64,000 nucleotides of DNA from Microbacterium wangchenii. Its GTDB lineage: Bacteria; Actinomycetota; Actinomycetes; Actinomycetales; Microbacteriaceae. The stretch's first letter is position 1; every line of letters begins with the position of its first letter. Position numbers and translations under genes: made by a program. Under the pieces are notes generated by a model. That model was not told the origin of the DNA, searched no databases, and was given only the letters and a program-made list of their open reading frames with translations. This document shows, piece after piece, positions 17,019 through 25,221 of the stretch. Where the stretch lies: assembly GCF_004564355.1 (NCBI RefSeq), contig NZ_CP038266.1, positions 3,224,001-3,288,000 of the forward strand, written 5' to 3'.

Positions 17019-18403
17019 GCAGTCCCTACGATCTCAGGATCACCGGCGGGAAGGTCTTCCTCGAAGGCCTCGGCCCGAGCGATGTCGACCTGCTCATCCG
17101 GGACGGTCGCATCTCCGGCATCGTCGGACGGGAGCAGCAGGCGGATGCGGCGGAGACCGTCGATGTGACCGGCAAGCTCGTCCTGCCCGGCGCGATCGAC
17201 CCGCACGTGCACCTCGGCAAGGACATCCGCGTGCCCCGCGATCCCGACGACGCCGAACGGGAGTCGGCATCCGCGGCCGCCGGCGGCGTGACGACGATGC
17301 TCGTGTACCTGATGAGCTCGAGCTCCTACACGGGCGAGTTCGCCTCGGCGCGCGCCGCCATGGACTCCAACTCCCACATCGACTACGGCTTCCACTTCGT
17401 CCTGGGCACGCCCGAGCACCTGGAGGAGTTCGCCGACTACATGGGGCTCGGGGTCTCCTCGTTCAAGTTCTTCATGAACTTCCGCGGCGACGAGGGCAAG
17501 TACCTCGGGATGCCGGGCAACGACGACTCGTTCATGTACGACATCCTGCGCAAGAGCGCCGAGCACGGCGCGATGATCAACCCGCACCCCGAGAACATCG
17601 AGCTGGTGAGGATGTTCCGCGACGAGCGCGGCGACGAGTCGGCCGGTCCCCTCGCGGTGTGGAACGCTGCCCGCCCGGCGTTCGTCGAGGCGGAGGCGGC
17701 GCAACGCGTCGCCTACCTCGCCAGCGTCACCGGGGCATCCGTCTACTGCGTGCACACCAGCAGCCGCGAGGCCGTCGAGGCCATCGCGCGCCAGCAGGCG
17801 TCGTACCCGAACATCTTCATCGAGACCTGCACGCAGTACCTGACGCTCGACACGACCTCCGACGCCGGCGTGTACGCCAAGGTGAACCCTCCCGTGCGTC
17901 CGCGGGAGGACGTCGAGTTCCTGTGGAAGGCGTTCGAAGACGGCCTCATCGACGCGGTGGGCTCCGACCACAACGCCCGGCACCGCTCCAACAAGGAGAA
18001 GGACATCTGGAGCGCGTCGGCGGGATTCCCCGGCCTCGGGGGCCTGCTGCCCCTCACGCTCGCCGAGGGGCTCCGCCGCGGTGTGAGCCTGGACACGATC
18101 GTCGAGGCGGTGAGCACGCGAGCCGCCAAGCTCTTCGGCATGTACCCCCGCAAGGGGACCATCGCCGTCGGATCGGATGCGGATCTCGTCGTTCTCGACA
18201 TGGATGCCCCGTCCACGATCACCGCGAAGACCCAGCACTCGGCAGCCGAGTACACGCCCTGGGAGGGCACGGAGCTGCCCCTGTCGGTGGTGCACACCAT
18301 CGTCGGCGGGCGGTTCGCCCTCCGGGACGGAGTCCTGACAGACCAGCGCGCGGGGAGCTACATCCCCCGCGCCCACAGCGGCGCGGCCGCACTAGGAGGA
18401 TGA
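17015..18403 (+). CDS. Dihydropyrimidinase/hydantoinase-type amidohydrolase
   Basis: A 462-residue cyclic-amide hydrolase of the dihydropyrimidinase/dihydroorotase group. The metal site is visible: DPHVHLGKD near residue 64, a probable carbamylated Lys in VSSFKFFMNF near 155, the His of INPHPEN near 192 and CVHTSS near 249, and the Asp of GSDHNARH near 325. It should open a cyclic imide, hydantoin or dihydropyrimidine ring to an N-carbamoyl or half-amide acid. The start is coupled to the GntR stop, and the product is probably passed to the amidohydrolase encoded 5 bp downstream. Note HVHLGKD rather than the usual HTH/HTHxD spacing, which marks a less characterised branch. Confidence 0.9.
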   Translation: MSSPYDLRITGGKVFLEGLGPSDVDLLIRDGRISGIVGREQQADAAETVDVTGKLVLPGAIDPHVHLGKDIRVPRDPDDAERESASAAAGGVTTMLVYLMSSSSYTGEFASARAAMDSNSHIDYGFHFVLGTPEHLEEFADYMGLGVSSFKFFMNFRGDEGKYLGMPGNDDSFMYDILRKSAEHGAMINPHPENIELVRMFRDERGDESAGPLAVWNAARPAFVEAEAAQRVAYLASVTGASVYCVHTSSREAVEAIARQQASYPNIFIETCTQYLTLDTTSDAGVYAKVNPPVRPREDVEFLWKAFEDGLIDAVGSDHNARHRSNKEKDIWSASAGFPGLGGLLPLTLAEGLRRGVSLDTIVEAVSTRAAKLFGMYPRKGTIAVGSDADLVVLDMDAPSTITAKTQHSAAEYTPWEGTELPLSVVHTIVGGRFALRDGVLTDQRAGSYIPRAHSGAAALGG

Positions 18404-18407
18404 GCGC

Positions 18408-19097
18408 ATGTCCCGGTTCACATCTGACCTGATCGATCCCACCACCACCGAGCGCTACGCCGCCGCGGGGTTCGGCCGACCGGTCGGCATGGGACGGAAG
18501 CCCGCCCTGCTGATCATCGACGTGCAGTACCGCACGACCGGGACCACGCCGATGCCGTTCGACAAGGCCATCGAGGAGTTCCCCACGAGCGTCGGCGACG
18601 TGGCGTGGGATGCCGTCGGCAACATCAGCCGACTCCTGGAGGTGTTCCGCAGCAACGGCTGGCCGGTGCTGTACCCGCACGTCGCGCCCAAGAAGGGGTT
18701 CGATCAGGGAGCGCTGGGGGCGAAGGTGCCCGGCATCATGAACATCGCCGAGCGCGGTTACGACTTCGTCGAGGAGATCGCGCCCGTGGACGGCGACGTC
18801 CTCCTGCCCAAGAAGCACCCGAGCGCCTTCTTCGGGACTCCGCTGGCCTCGTACCTGATCCAGACCGGGGCCGACTCCCTCGTCGTGACGGGGTGCTCGA
18901 CGTCGGGATGCGTCCGCTCCACGGTCGTGGACGCCTTCTCCTACAACTACCGGGTGAGCGTCCCGAGCGACGCGGTCTACGACCGCAGCCGCATCATCCA
19001 TGACGTGAACCTGTTCGACATGGACCAGAAGTACGCAGACGTGAGCACGACCGAGGACCTCGTCCGCACGCTCAACGAGATCGGAGAGAACCGCTGA
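18408..19097 (+). CDS. Isochorismatase-fold cysteine hydrolase, N-carbamoylsarcosine/maleamate amidase-like
   Basis: A 229-residue cysteine hydrolase of the isochorismatase fold. The Asp-Lys-Cys catalytic set is visible as LLIIDVQYRT near residue 34, LPKKHPSAFFGT near 132, and VVTGCSTSGCVRSTVVDA near 163, where the first Cys is the expected nucleophile. The SGCVRSTVVDAFSYNYRV segment and the long N-terminal arm match N-carbamoylsarcosine amidase and maleamate amidohydrolase more than nicotinamidase. AGGAGGATGAGCGC precedes the ATG. It would hydrolyse the open-chain amide or carbamoyl acid made by the hydantoinase, releasing ammonia (and CO2 if a carbamoyl). The stop shares one base with the next start. 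Confidence 0.9.
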   Translation: MSRFTSDLIDPTTTERYAAAGFGRPVGMGRKPALLIIDVQYRTTGTTPMPFDKAIEEFPTSVGDVAWDAVGNISRLLEVFRSNGWPVLYPHVAPKKGFDQGALGAKVPGIMNIAERGYDFVEEIAPVDGDVLLPKKHPSAFFGTPLASYLIQTGADSLVVTGCSTSGCVRSTVVDAFSYNYRVSVPSDAVYDRSRIIHDVNLFDMDQKYADVSTTEDLVRTLNEIGENR

Positions 19098-20467
19098 TGG
19101 AACGCGACGTCGACGTCATCGTCGTGGGCGCCGGCGGCTGCGGCCTGACCGCCGCGATCGCCGCCGCCGAGGCCGGCGCATCCGTCGCCCTCCTGGAGAA
19201 GGAGGAGCGCGCCGGCGGCAACACGTGGCTGAGCACGGGATCGGTGCCGGCTGCCGGCTCCCGCTTCCAGAAGGAAGCCGGCGTGCAGGACAGCCCCGAG
19301 ATCATGGCCGCCGACCTCCTGCGCAAGAGCGGCCCGCACGACGCCGAATCCACCGTCGAGCTGCTCGCCCGCGAATCCGCCTCCCTCGTGGAGTGGCTGG
19401 TCGACGATCACCAGGTCGACCTGCGGCTCATCACCGACTACAAGCACGTCGGCCACAGCATCACGCGCCTGCACGCCCCCGCTGCGCGCAAGGGCGAGTT
19501 CCTCGTGAAGGACCTCGTCGCCGCCGCCGAGCGGCTCGGGGTGGAGGTCGTCACCGGCAACCCCGTCGCGGGTCTGCTGATCGAAGACGGCGCGGTCGTG
19601 GGCGTGCGCGTGGCCGGGGAGCGCAGCGGCGAGTACGAGCTGCGCGCAGGTGCCGTCGTCCTCGCCGCCAACGGCTTCGGCGGCAACCGGGAGATGCTGC
19701 GGCAGTGGATCCCCGAGATCGCCGAGGCTCAGTACTTCGGCGCCCACGGCTCCACCGGTGAGGCCATCGCCTGGTCGGAGGAACTCGGCTCGCAGGTGGG
19801 GAACATGGGCGCCTACCAGGGGTACGCGGCCGTCGCCTATCTGCACGGCTCGATCGTCTCCTGGACCACCGTGGAGATGGGCGCCTGCCTCCTCTCCCCC
19901 TCCGGCGAGCGCATGGGCGACGAGAGCGTCGGATACTCGGCGTTCGCACCCGTCGTCTCGGCCGTGACGGAGGAGTCGTGGGTCGTGCTGGACCAGCGCA
20001 TCCGCGATTACGTCCTCGGCAACGAGGAGGAGTTCCGCGACCTCGTGGAGATGGGCGGTCTCGCCGAGGCCGCCGACGAAGCCGCCGTCGCCCGCATCAT
20101 CGGGGCCGATGAGGCCACCGTCGCAGCATCCCTGGAGGAATTCGCCCAGGCTGCGCAGGGGAACCGGCCCGACCCGTTCGGGCGCACGGACTTCGGCTTC
20201 GGGCCGTTGGGCCGGCCGTACTACGTGGTCCGCTCCGTCCCCGCGCTCTTCCACACGCAGGGCGGGGTCACCGTCACCGACACCGCCGCGGTCGTCCACG
20301 CCGATGGCACGACGATTCCCGGCCTGTTCGCCGGGGGCGGTGTGGCCGCGGGCGTGTCCGGCCGGGACGGCGCCGACGGGTACTCCTCGGGCAACGGGCT
20401 CCTCACCGCCATCGGGCTCGGACGGATCGCGGGGCTCAGCGCAGCCCGCACCGCGGGCGAGGAGTAA
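19097..20467 (+). CDS. FAD-dependent fumarate reductase/3-ketosteroid dehydrogenase-like flavoprotein
   Basis: A 456-residue flavoprotein of the FAD_binding_2 family. The dinucleotide fold VVGAGGCGLTAAIAAAEAGA is at the N-terminus with ERAGGNTWLSTG next; near the C-terminus HTQGGVTVTDTAAV and IPGLFAGGGVAAGVSG and GYSSGNGLLTAIGLGRIAG form the FAD-binding end of the family. Soluble members reduce fumarate or urocanate, or oxidise tricarballylate or ketosteroids. TGATG links it to the amidohydrolase stop. As last gene of the hydantoinase operon it may oxidise or reduce a C4 acid released from the ring, for example a maleate/fumarate/succinate step; this is inference. Confidence 0.88.
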   Translation: MERDVDVIVVGAGGCGLTAAIAAAEAGASVALLEKEERAGGNTWLSTGSVPAAGSRFQKEAGVQDSPEIMAADLLRKSGPHDAESTVELLARESASLVEWLVDDHQVDLRLITDYKHVGHSITRLHAPAARKGEFLVKDLVAAAERLGVEVVTGNPVAGLLIEDGAVVGVRVAGERSGEYELRAGAVVLAANGFGGNREMLRQWIPEIAEAQYFGAHGSTGEAIAWSEELGSQVGNMGAYQGYAAVAYLHGSIVSWTTVEMGACLLSPSGERMGDESVGYSAFAPVVSAVTEESWVVLDQRIRDYVLGNEEEFRDLVEMGGLAEAADEAAVARIIGADEATVAASLEEFAQAAQGNRPDPFGRTDFGFGPLGRPYYVVRSVPALFHTQGGVTVTDTAAVVHADGTTIPGLFAGGGVAAGVSGRDGADGYSSGNGLLTAIGLGRIAGLSAARTAGEE

Positions 20468-20470
20468 CCA

Positions 20471-20503
20471 GCGCCTGGCCGGCGCGCTACGCCGGCCAGG
20501 CGC
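20471..20503. terminator. Bidirectional terminator hairpin
   Basis: A perfect 14-bp stem (GCGCCTGGCCGGCG and complement) with a 5-nt loop CGCTA lies between the convergent flavoprotein and TetR genes. The TetR stop codon and its last Ala and Pro codons are inside the stem. No U-run follows, as is common in high-GC actinobacteria. Confidence 0.75.
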
Positions 20504-21092
20504 GAAGGGTCGTCTCCACGACGCGGTAGAGATCCTCACGAGCGACTCCGTTCGCGGCCTGGACGGCGAGGCCGAACACCACGGTCATGATGTACCGGGC
20601 GAGCCCTGCGGCGTCCGCATCCGCGGGCAGATCCCCCTCGTCCACGGCACGCCGGAAGCGCTCGGCGAGACGATCCCCCGCTTCGCTTCGCACCCGCACG
20701 AGCAGCTCATGCGCGGGCCGGGCGCCGTCGCTGGCTGCCAGAGCCCCCTGGACCGTCAGGCATCCCTGCGGGCTGTCCGGCCGCGTGGTCGTATCGAGCA
20801 CCCCGCGCAGGAACGCCTCGGCGACGGCCCGCGCGGTCGGGTTCTCGAGCGCGTCCATCTCGTAGGCGGATGGCCCTCGCAGGTAGCGATCCAACGCCTT
20901 CCGGAAGAGCTGCTCCTTGTTGCCGAACGCCGCGTACATGCTCGTCTTGGTGATGCCCATGGCGCCGGTGAGATCCGTGAGACTGGATCCCTCGTAACCC
21001 CGCTGCCAGAACGTCCTCATGGCGCTGTCGAGCGCGTCATCCATGTCGAATTCTCTCGGGCGGCCGACCGCGGCTCCTGGTGACCTCGACAT
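20487..21092 (-). CDS. TetR family transcriptional regulator
   Basis: A 201-residue TetR protein. The helix-turn-helix lies at GRPREFDMDDALDSAMRTF, GSSLTDLTGAMGITKTSMYAAFGNKEQLF (split: recognition helix TKTSMYAAFGNK, about residues 40-58), in the AcuR/YxaF-like style. The C-terminal ligand domain has PQGCLTVQGALA, a segment typical of regulators of oxidoreductase or dehalogenase genes. GAGGGG is almost adjacent to the ATG, a tight ribosome site. It lies 4 bp after the leftward membrane-protein pair and is probably co-transcribed with it, so it may control that unit. Confidence 0.9.
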   Translation of the reverse strand: MSRSPGAAVGRPREFDMDDALDSAMRTFWQRGYEGSSLTDLTGAMGITKTSMYAAFGNKEQLFRKALDRYLRGPSAYEMDALENPTARAVAEAFLRGVLDTTTRPDSPQGCLTVQGALAASDGARPAHELLVRVRSEAGDRLAERFRRAVDEGDLPADADAAGLARYIMTVVFGLAVQAANGVAREDLYRVVETTLRAWPA

Positions 21093-21096
21093 CCCC

Positions 21097-22068
21097 TCAC
21101 TGTACTTTTGCCCGGGCGCGTTGCGGACGGGCACGGGCCGCGCGGTGCAGCACCACGACGGTGGACGCCACGACGGCTGCGGCGATCAGGACTCCTGCCA
21201 CCAGGACGACGCCCCGCGGGTGGACGATGGACTGCCCGAGGAGGGCCTGCACCGTCACGTTGACGAGCGATGCGGCGAACCCGAGCACCACGATCATCAG
21301 CACGCGGTACCGAGCGCGCGGAAGTGACAGCACGGGCACCCACCGGCCGAGCAGTTCGAGGGCCAGGAGCGTCAGCGGGATGGCCTGCAGGGCATGCATC
21401 CCGAGGAAGTGCGGGATGCGCAGATCCCCGCCCACCGTGCTCCAGCCCAGCAGCGGAAGGCCGGGACCGCCATCGGGCACACCGACGGCGTGGGCGCCGA
21501 CGATGCCCTGGAAGTCGCCGACCTGCCCTGGGGTGGGCAGCGTCATCAAGAACCCCAGCCCCATTCCGGCCAGGGACAGGATGATTCCGGCCCTGGCCGC
21601 GAGGGTGCGGGCGGCATCGGGGCCGGGGTTGCGGACGACGGCGATCGCGACCAGCAGGGTCATGACCCAGACGAGGGCGATGGATGCTGCCATGACGGCC
21701 CAGACCGCGGTGTGGAACGGCGTGGAGATGTTGAAATGGCTCGACTGCGCCGCGCCGGCCAGCGCGAAGATCAGCACGATCTCCACGGACAGCGCGATCG
21801 CCACCCACGTACCGGCCCGATCCGCGACGCGGCGCCCGCGCCGGATCTGGCCGACGAGCCACGCGAGCGTGAGCGTGTAGACGGCGCCCGAGATCGCGAA
21901 CTTCAGGGGCTTCAGCCACACCCCCGCACCGGTCACCTGGCGCTGGTCCAGGACGGCCATCAGCGCCGCTCCGACGGCGAGCACGACCATCGCCGCGGCG
22001 AAGACGAGGAGAGGGCGATGCCAGTGGTCCGGTTTCGGGATGGGGCCGGCGACCAGCGTTTCGGTCAT
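21097..22068 (-). CDS. Polytopic membrane protein of unknown function
   Basis: A 323-residue integral membrane protein with seven to eight hydrophobic helices, beginning PLLVFAAAMVVLAVGAALMAVL and ending in an Arg-rich cytoplasmic tail. Conserved-looking polar segments are DQRQVTGAGVWLKPLKFAISG, AAQSSHFNISTPFHT and IPHFLGMHALQAIPL, with several His residues that could bind haem or metal; this is a guess. It overlaps the smaller membrane-protein gene by 4 nt and is followed by the TetR gene, so the three form one unit. I do not recognise the family with confidence. Confidence 0.75.
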   Translation of the reverse strand: MTETLVAGPIPKPDHWHRPLLVFAAAMVVLAVGAALMAVLDQRQVTGAGVWLKPLKFAISGAVYTLTLAWLVGQIRRGRRVADRAGTWVAIALSVEIVLIFALAGAAQSSHFNISTPFHTAVWAVMAASIALVWVMTLLVAIAVVRNPGPDAARTLAARAGIILSLAGMGLGFLMTLPTPGQVGDFQGIVGAHAVGVPDGGPGLPLLGWSTVGGDLRIPHFLGMHALQAIPLTLLALELLGRWVPVLSLPRARYRVLMIVVLGFAASLVNVTVQALLGQSIVHPRGVVLVAGVLIAAAVVASTVVVLHRAARARPQRARAKVQ

Positions 22069-22478
22069 GGCGTCGATCCCGCGACGATGAGGCCGATCCC
22101 GGCGGACAGGAGCCCGAGCACGAGCACGCCGGCTCCGACCCAGAGCAGAGCCACCGCCCGGTTCGGCCGCGCGGGGTCCTTGCCGATCACCGAGACGAAG
22201 AACCCCGTCGGCATCAGGATCGCCGCCACGAAGACGGCCAGCGACAACGTCGCGAAGGGCTCCGGCACGTCGCTTGTCTCCACGAGCAGCATGGTCAAGA
22301 GGCCCAGGATCACGAGCACGCCGGCGTGAGCGTGGCCGGCGCGGAAGAACGACTTCTGAAGGTCATTGGCGGGGAACCTGCCCGCCACAGTGGTGAACAC
22401 GAAGCGGCCACCGTAGGCGACTCCGATGACGGTGAGGAGGACGACTCCGGCGATGATCTGGTGGACGCTGTCGATCAT
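22065..22478 (-). CDS. Small four-helix membrane protein of unknown function
   Basis: A 137-residue membrane protein with four hydrophobic helices. AAGGAG at 7 nt supports the ATG. A conserved-looking FFRAGHAHAGVLVILGLL motif with two His residues lies between helices 1 and 2, a pattern seen in small haem- or copper-handling membrane proteins, though no function follows from this. It is first in a three-gene leftward unit with the larger membrane protein and TetR. The sequence before it contains TATTCC preceded by TTGTTC and a GGAAT/ATTCC pair that could be regulatory. Confidence 0.75.
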   Translation of the reverse strand: MIDSVHQIIAGVVLLTVIGVAYGGRFVFTTVAGRFPANDLQKSFFRAGHAHAGVLVILGLLTMLLVETSDVPEPFATLSLAVFVAAILMPTGFFVSVIGKDPARPNRAVALLWVGAGVLVLGLLSAGIGLIVAGSTP

Positions 22479-22573
22479 GATGGCTCCTTGGCAGAGGTGG
22501 GTGCGGGAATAGAACCGTACCGACCGGAACAAAATTCCACCACCACCTGCGCAAGAGTGCGCCGGAGCCCGCC

Positions 22574-23272
22574 TCAGCCCGCCCGTCCGGGCCGCTGCGC
22601 GCGCTGGAGATTGCTGATGAGCTCCTCCCGGCCCTGCCCGTCGACGCTGTGGCGCCACATCGGCGTGCCGGGCGCGCTGCGCCACGATTCGCGCAGCGGG
22701 CTGTTGTCGACCGCGTCGAAGCCGAACTCGTCATAGAGGCGGGTGACCAGCTCCACCGCATCCGGGTGATCGCTCGAGACGACCATCGCCTTGCGGTCGG
22801 GGGCGCAGGCCGGGCGGGCGAGCCGGATGAGCGCGGGCAGCGCGTCACTGGGAACGCGGATCTCGACGCGCGGGTGGAACTGGACGTGCGAGAACGCCTT
22901 CACGACCTTGGCGGCGGGCAACTGCTCCTGCCGCAGTTCGTGGACCGTCTTGCGGCCCGAGTCCACCTCCGGATAGTTGCCATCGCGCCAGATCATGTAG
23001 TTGTTGTTGTCGAGGACGATCTTCCCCGCCAGCTCGGCGACCGGCAGGGTGGAGTGGGGCGCGTACGGGAACGCGACGAACGCGAAGTCACCCTGCGCCG
23101 CCGCATCCGCCACCGTCGCCGCCCGCGCCTTCGGTCCGAGCTGCGCGACCAGGGCCTGCAGCGTCTGCGGTCCGCGGGAGTTCGCGATGACGATGTCGTA
23201 ACCGGCCGCGATGGCGACGCGCGCGAAGGTGCTTCCCGCCTGTCCGGCACCGAGGACAGCGATGGTGGTCAT
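22574..23272 (-). CDS. NAD(P)-binding oxidoreductase (F420-dependent NADP reductase-like)
   Basis: A 232-residue Rossmann protein of the NADPH:F420 oxidoreductase/YrpG-like group. TIAVLGAGQAGSTFARVAIAAG at the N-terminus binds the dinucleotide, IVIANSRGP follows beta-2, and VAFPYAPHSTLPVAELAGK and VKAFSHVQFHP continue the fold. GGGAGAA precedes the ATG. It may reduce a small carbonyl or handle F420; an LLM flavin/F420 enzyme is encoded elsewhere in the window. It follows the LysR gene on the same strand after 106 bp and could be co-regulated. The substrate is unknown. Confidence 0.85.
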   Translation of the reverse strand: MTTIAVLGAGQAGSTFARVAIAAGYDIVIANSRGPQTLQALVAQLGPKARAATVADAAAQGDFAFVAFPYAPHSTLPVAELAGKIVLDNNNYMIWRDGNYPEVDSGRKTVHELRQEQLPAAKVVKAFSHVQFHPRVEIRVPSDALPALIRLARPACAPDRKAMVVSSDHPDAVELVTRLYDEFGFDAVDNSPLRESWRSAPGTPMWRHSVDGQGREELISNLQRAQRPGRAG

Positions 23273-23378
23273 GACGGGTTCTCCCTGCTGAGAGGCGGAT
23301 GCGGCGGGGAATGGCCCACGCGCCAGCACACAACGCCCTTCGGGGGCGCGCTGTTCCACCGGCCCCGGAACCGCGGTG

Positions 23379-24299
23379 CTACGCGGGCCACACCAGCTCG
23401 TCTTGCCGGCTGAGGACTTCCTGGTGCAGAGACAGACGCACCGCCTGGACGTCGCCCCGATCGACGGTCTCGCGGCGGATGGCGAGGGAGACCTCCACCC
23501 TGGCGGGGCGCAGCGGGGCCGCGACGCGACGGAGCTCGGGGGCTGTCACGGCCATGAACTTCGGGAGGAATGCCACTCCCCCGCCATGTCGAGCCGCTTC
23601 GACCAGGGCGAAGATGTTGGTCGAGGCGAAGCGGATCTCGGCGCCCGGCACGTAGGCGTTCAGTTCGTGCTCCCGCACCCGCTCGAGCGAGTCGACCAGG
23701 TAGATCAGCGCGTGACGCTGCAACTCCTCCGCCGAGGCGGGGTCGCCGTGCTCCGTCAGGTACGGCCCGCTTGCGTAGAAGGCCGAGTCGTAACTGCACA
23801 GTCTCTCGATGAGCAGCCGGCTCCGGGGCGGCGTGCCGATGACAAGCGCGACGTCGAAGTCGGCCTGGCCGAGGGTCAGCCGGTGGGCGCCCGTGAGCAG
23901 TTCGACTGCGAGTCCGGGGTGCCGGGTCCGCAGCCTCGTGAGGGCGGGAACGACGAAACGCGATCCGAAGCCGTCCGCGGCCGTGACCCGGATCGTGCCC
24001 GTCATGCCGTCGGTCGCGGCCGTCGCGACGGATCGCGCCGCGGACTCGACGGCTTCCCCGATGGCGCGGCCGTGCTCGGCCACGATGCGCCCCTCCGCGG
24101 TGAGCACCCAGGTGTCGTGGCCCCGTCCGATGAGCCGCGTCCCCAGCGCCGCCTCGAGCCGGCGCAGGCGACGGGAGACGGTGCTGTGGTCCACACCGAG
24201 GCTGCGGGCTGCAGCGACCAGACGCCCCGTCTCCGACACCGCGGCCAAGTACCGCAGGTCGTCTGCGCGAATGTTCCTGATGTCGGCTTCGTCGACCAC
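23379..24299 (-). CDS. LysR family transcriptional regulator
   Basis: A 306-residue LysR protein. The N-terminal helix-turn-helix reads LRYLAAVSETGRLVAAARSL and GVDHSTVSRRLRRLEAALGT; the effector domain starts at GTIRVTAADGFGSRFVVPAL. The GTG start was chosen because GGGGGAGAGG lies 6 nt before it; a GTG sixteen codons earlier lies within the operator-like palindrome. It is divergent from an alpha/beta hydrolase gene, the classical LysR layout, so it probably activates that gene in response to a small molecule. Confidence 0.9.
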   Translation of the reverse strand: MVDEADIRNIRADDLRYLAAVSETGRLVAAARSLGVDHSTVSRRLRRLEAALGTRLIGRGHDTWVLTAEGRIVAEHGRAIGEAVESAARSVATAATDGMTGTIRVTAADGFGSRFVVPALTRLRTRHPGLAVELLTGAHRLTLGQADFDVALVIGTPPRSRLLIERLCSYDSAFYASGPYLTEHGDPASAEELQRHALIYLVDSLERVREHELNAYVPGAEIRFASTNIFALVEAARHGGGVAFLPKFMAVTAPELRRVAAPLRPARVEVSLAIRRETVDRGDVQAVRLSLHQEVLSRQDELVWPA

Positions 24300-24329
24300 A
24301 GCGACCTCTCCCCCGAGCAGGCGCACGTC

Positions 24330-24346
24330 TGCACAGCTGGTGTGCA
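24330..24346. promoter_or_regulatory. LysR-type palindrome between divergent genes
   Basis: TGCACA-GCTGG-TGTGCA is a perfect 6-bp-arm palindrome 31 bp upstream of the LysR start and 94 bp upstream of the hydrolase start. The spacing and position match a LysR recognition site. Inferred. Confidence 0.5.
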
Positions 24347-24440
24347 CTTCCGCTTGTATCCGCGCAGGCTACCGCAGTCCTACAGTCGGTCAAGCCGTCG
24401 GCGCCCGGTCGATCGGCCACACAGGATCAGGAGGATCCCG

Positions 24441-25163
24441 ATGAGCAGACCCACCATCGTGCTGGTGCACGGAGCGTTCGCCGATGCCGCGAGCTGGACG
24501 CCCGTCACCCGGGCGCTTCTGGACGCGGGGCACCCCGTCATCGTCCCCCCGAACCCGCTGCGCACGCTCTCGGGCGATGCCGAAACGGTGCGCCGGGTCG
24601 TGGAGGCCGTCGACGGGCCCGTCCTCCTCGCCGGTCATTCCTACGGCGGCGCGGTGATCACGGTGGCGGGGGCCGCTGAGAACGTCGTCGGGCTGGTGTA
24701 CGTGGCCGCGTACGCGCCGGACGAGGGCGAGAGCCCGGCAGACATGGATGCGCGCTATCCCGCGACGGACCTGCGCGATCACCTCGTCGCGCTGCCGAAC
24801 CCGACCCCCGGGCGGGAAGACGGCGTCGACCTCTCCGTGGCGCCAAATGCATTCCTTCCCGTCTTCGCGGCCGGCCTCGACCCGCGCATCGCCGAAGTGC
24901 TCGCGGTGTCTCAGCGTTCGTTCGCCGATGCGGCCTACACCGAAGCCGCTTCCACCGCCGCATGGAGGGTCAAGCCGAGTTGGGGCATGGTGGCGACGGC
25001 GGATCGGACCGTTCAGCCCGACGTCCAGCGACACGGGTACGAGCGCGCCGGCACGCACATCGTCGAGATCGACGGTCCGCATCTGGCCATGCAGACCCAT
25101 CCGCGCGACGTCGTCGCCCTCATCGAGACGGCGGTGAGCGCCACGGTCGCTGCCGCCGCATGA
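24441..25163 (+). CDS. Alpha/beta hydrolase (methyl-esterase/EstC-like)
   Basis: A 240-residue alpha/beta hydrolase. IVLVHGAFADAASW supplies the oxyanion loop, AGHSYGGAVIT the nucleophile Ser near residue 72, and EIDGPHLAMQTHP the catalytic His near 216; the acid is probably the Asp of TADRTVQPD near 190. GAGGATCCCG precedes the ATG. The compact form resembles plant-type methylesterases and actinobacterial EstC proteins, which split small esters or lactones. It is divergent from a LysR gene and is likely its target. The C-terminus ends at a strong terminator. Confidence 0.88.
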   Translation: MSRPTIVLVHGAFADAASWTPVTRALLDAGHPVIVPPNPLRTLSGDAETVRRVVEAVDGPVLLAGHSYGGAVITVAGAAENVVGLVYVAAYAPDEGESPADMDARYPATDLRDHLVALPNPTPGREDGVDLSVAPNAFLPVFAAGLDPRIAEVLAVSQRSFADAAYTEAASTAAWRVKPSWGMVATADRTVQPDVQRHGYERAGTHIVEIDGPHLAMQTHPRDVVALIETAVSATVAAAA

Positions 25164-25179
25164 GGCGGCACGACGGGCA

Positions 25180-25216
25180 GCACGGAGGGCCACCGGCTCG
25201 CGGCGGCCCTCCGTGC
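25180..25216. terminator. Bidirectional terminator hairpin
   Basis: A perfect 12-bp stem (GCACGGAGGGCC and complement) with a 13-nt loop lies between the convergent alpha/beta hydrolase and serine hydrolase genes. No U-run is present on either side. Confidence 0.75.
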
Positions 25217-25221
25217 GCCGG

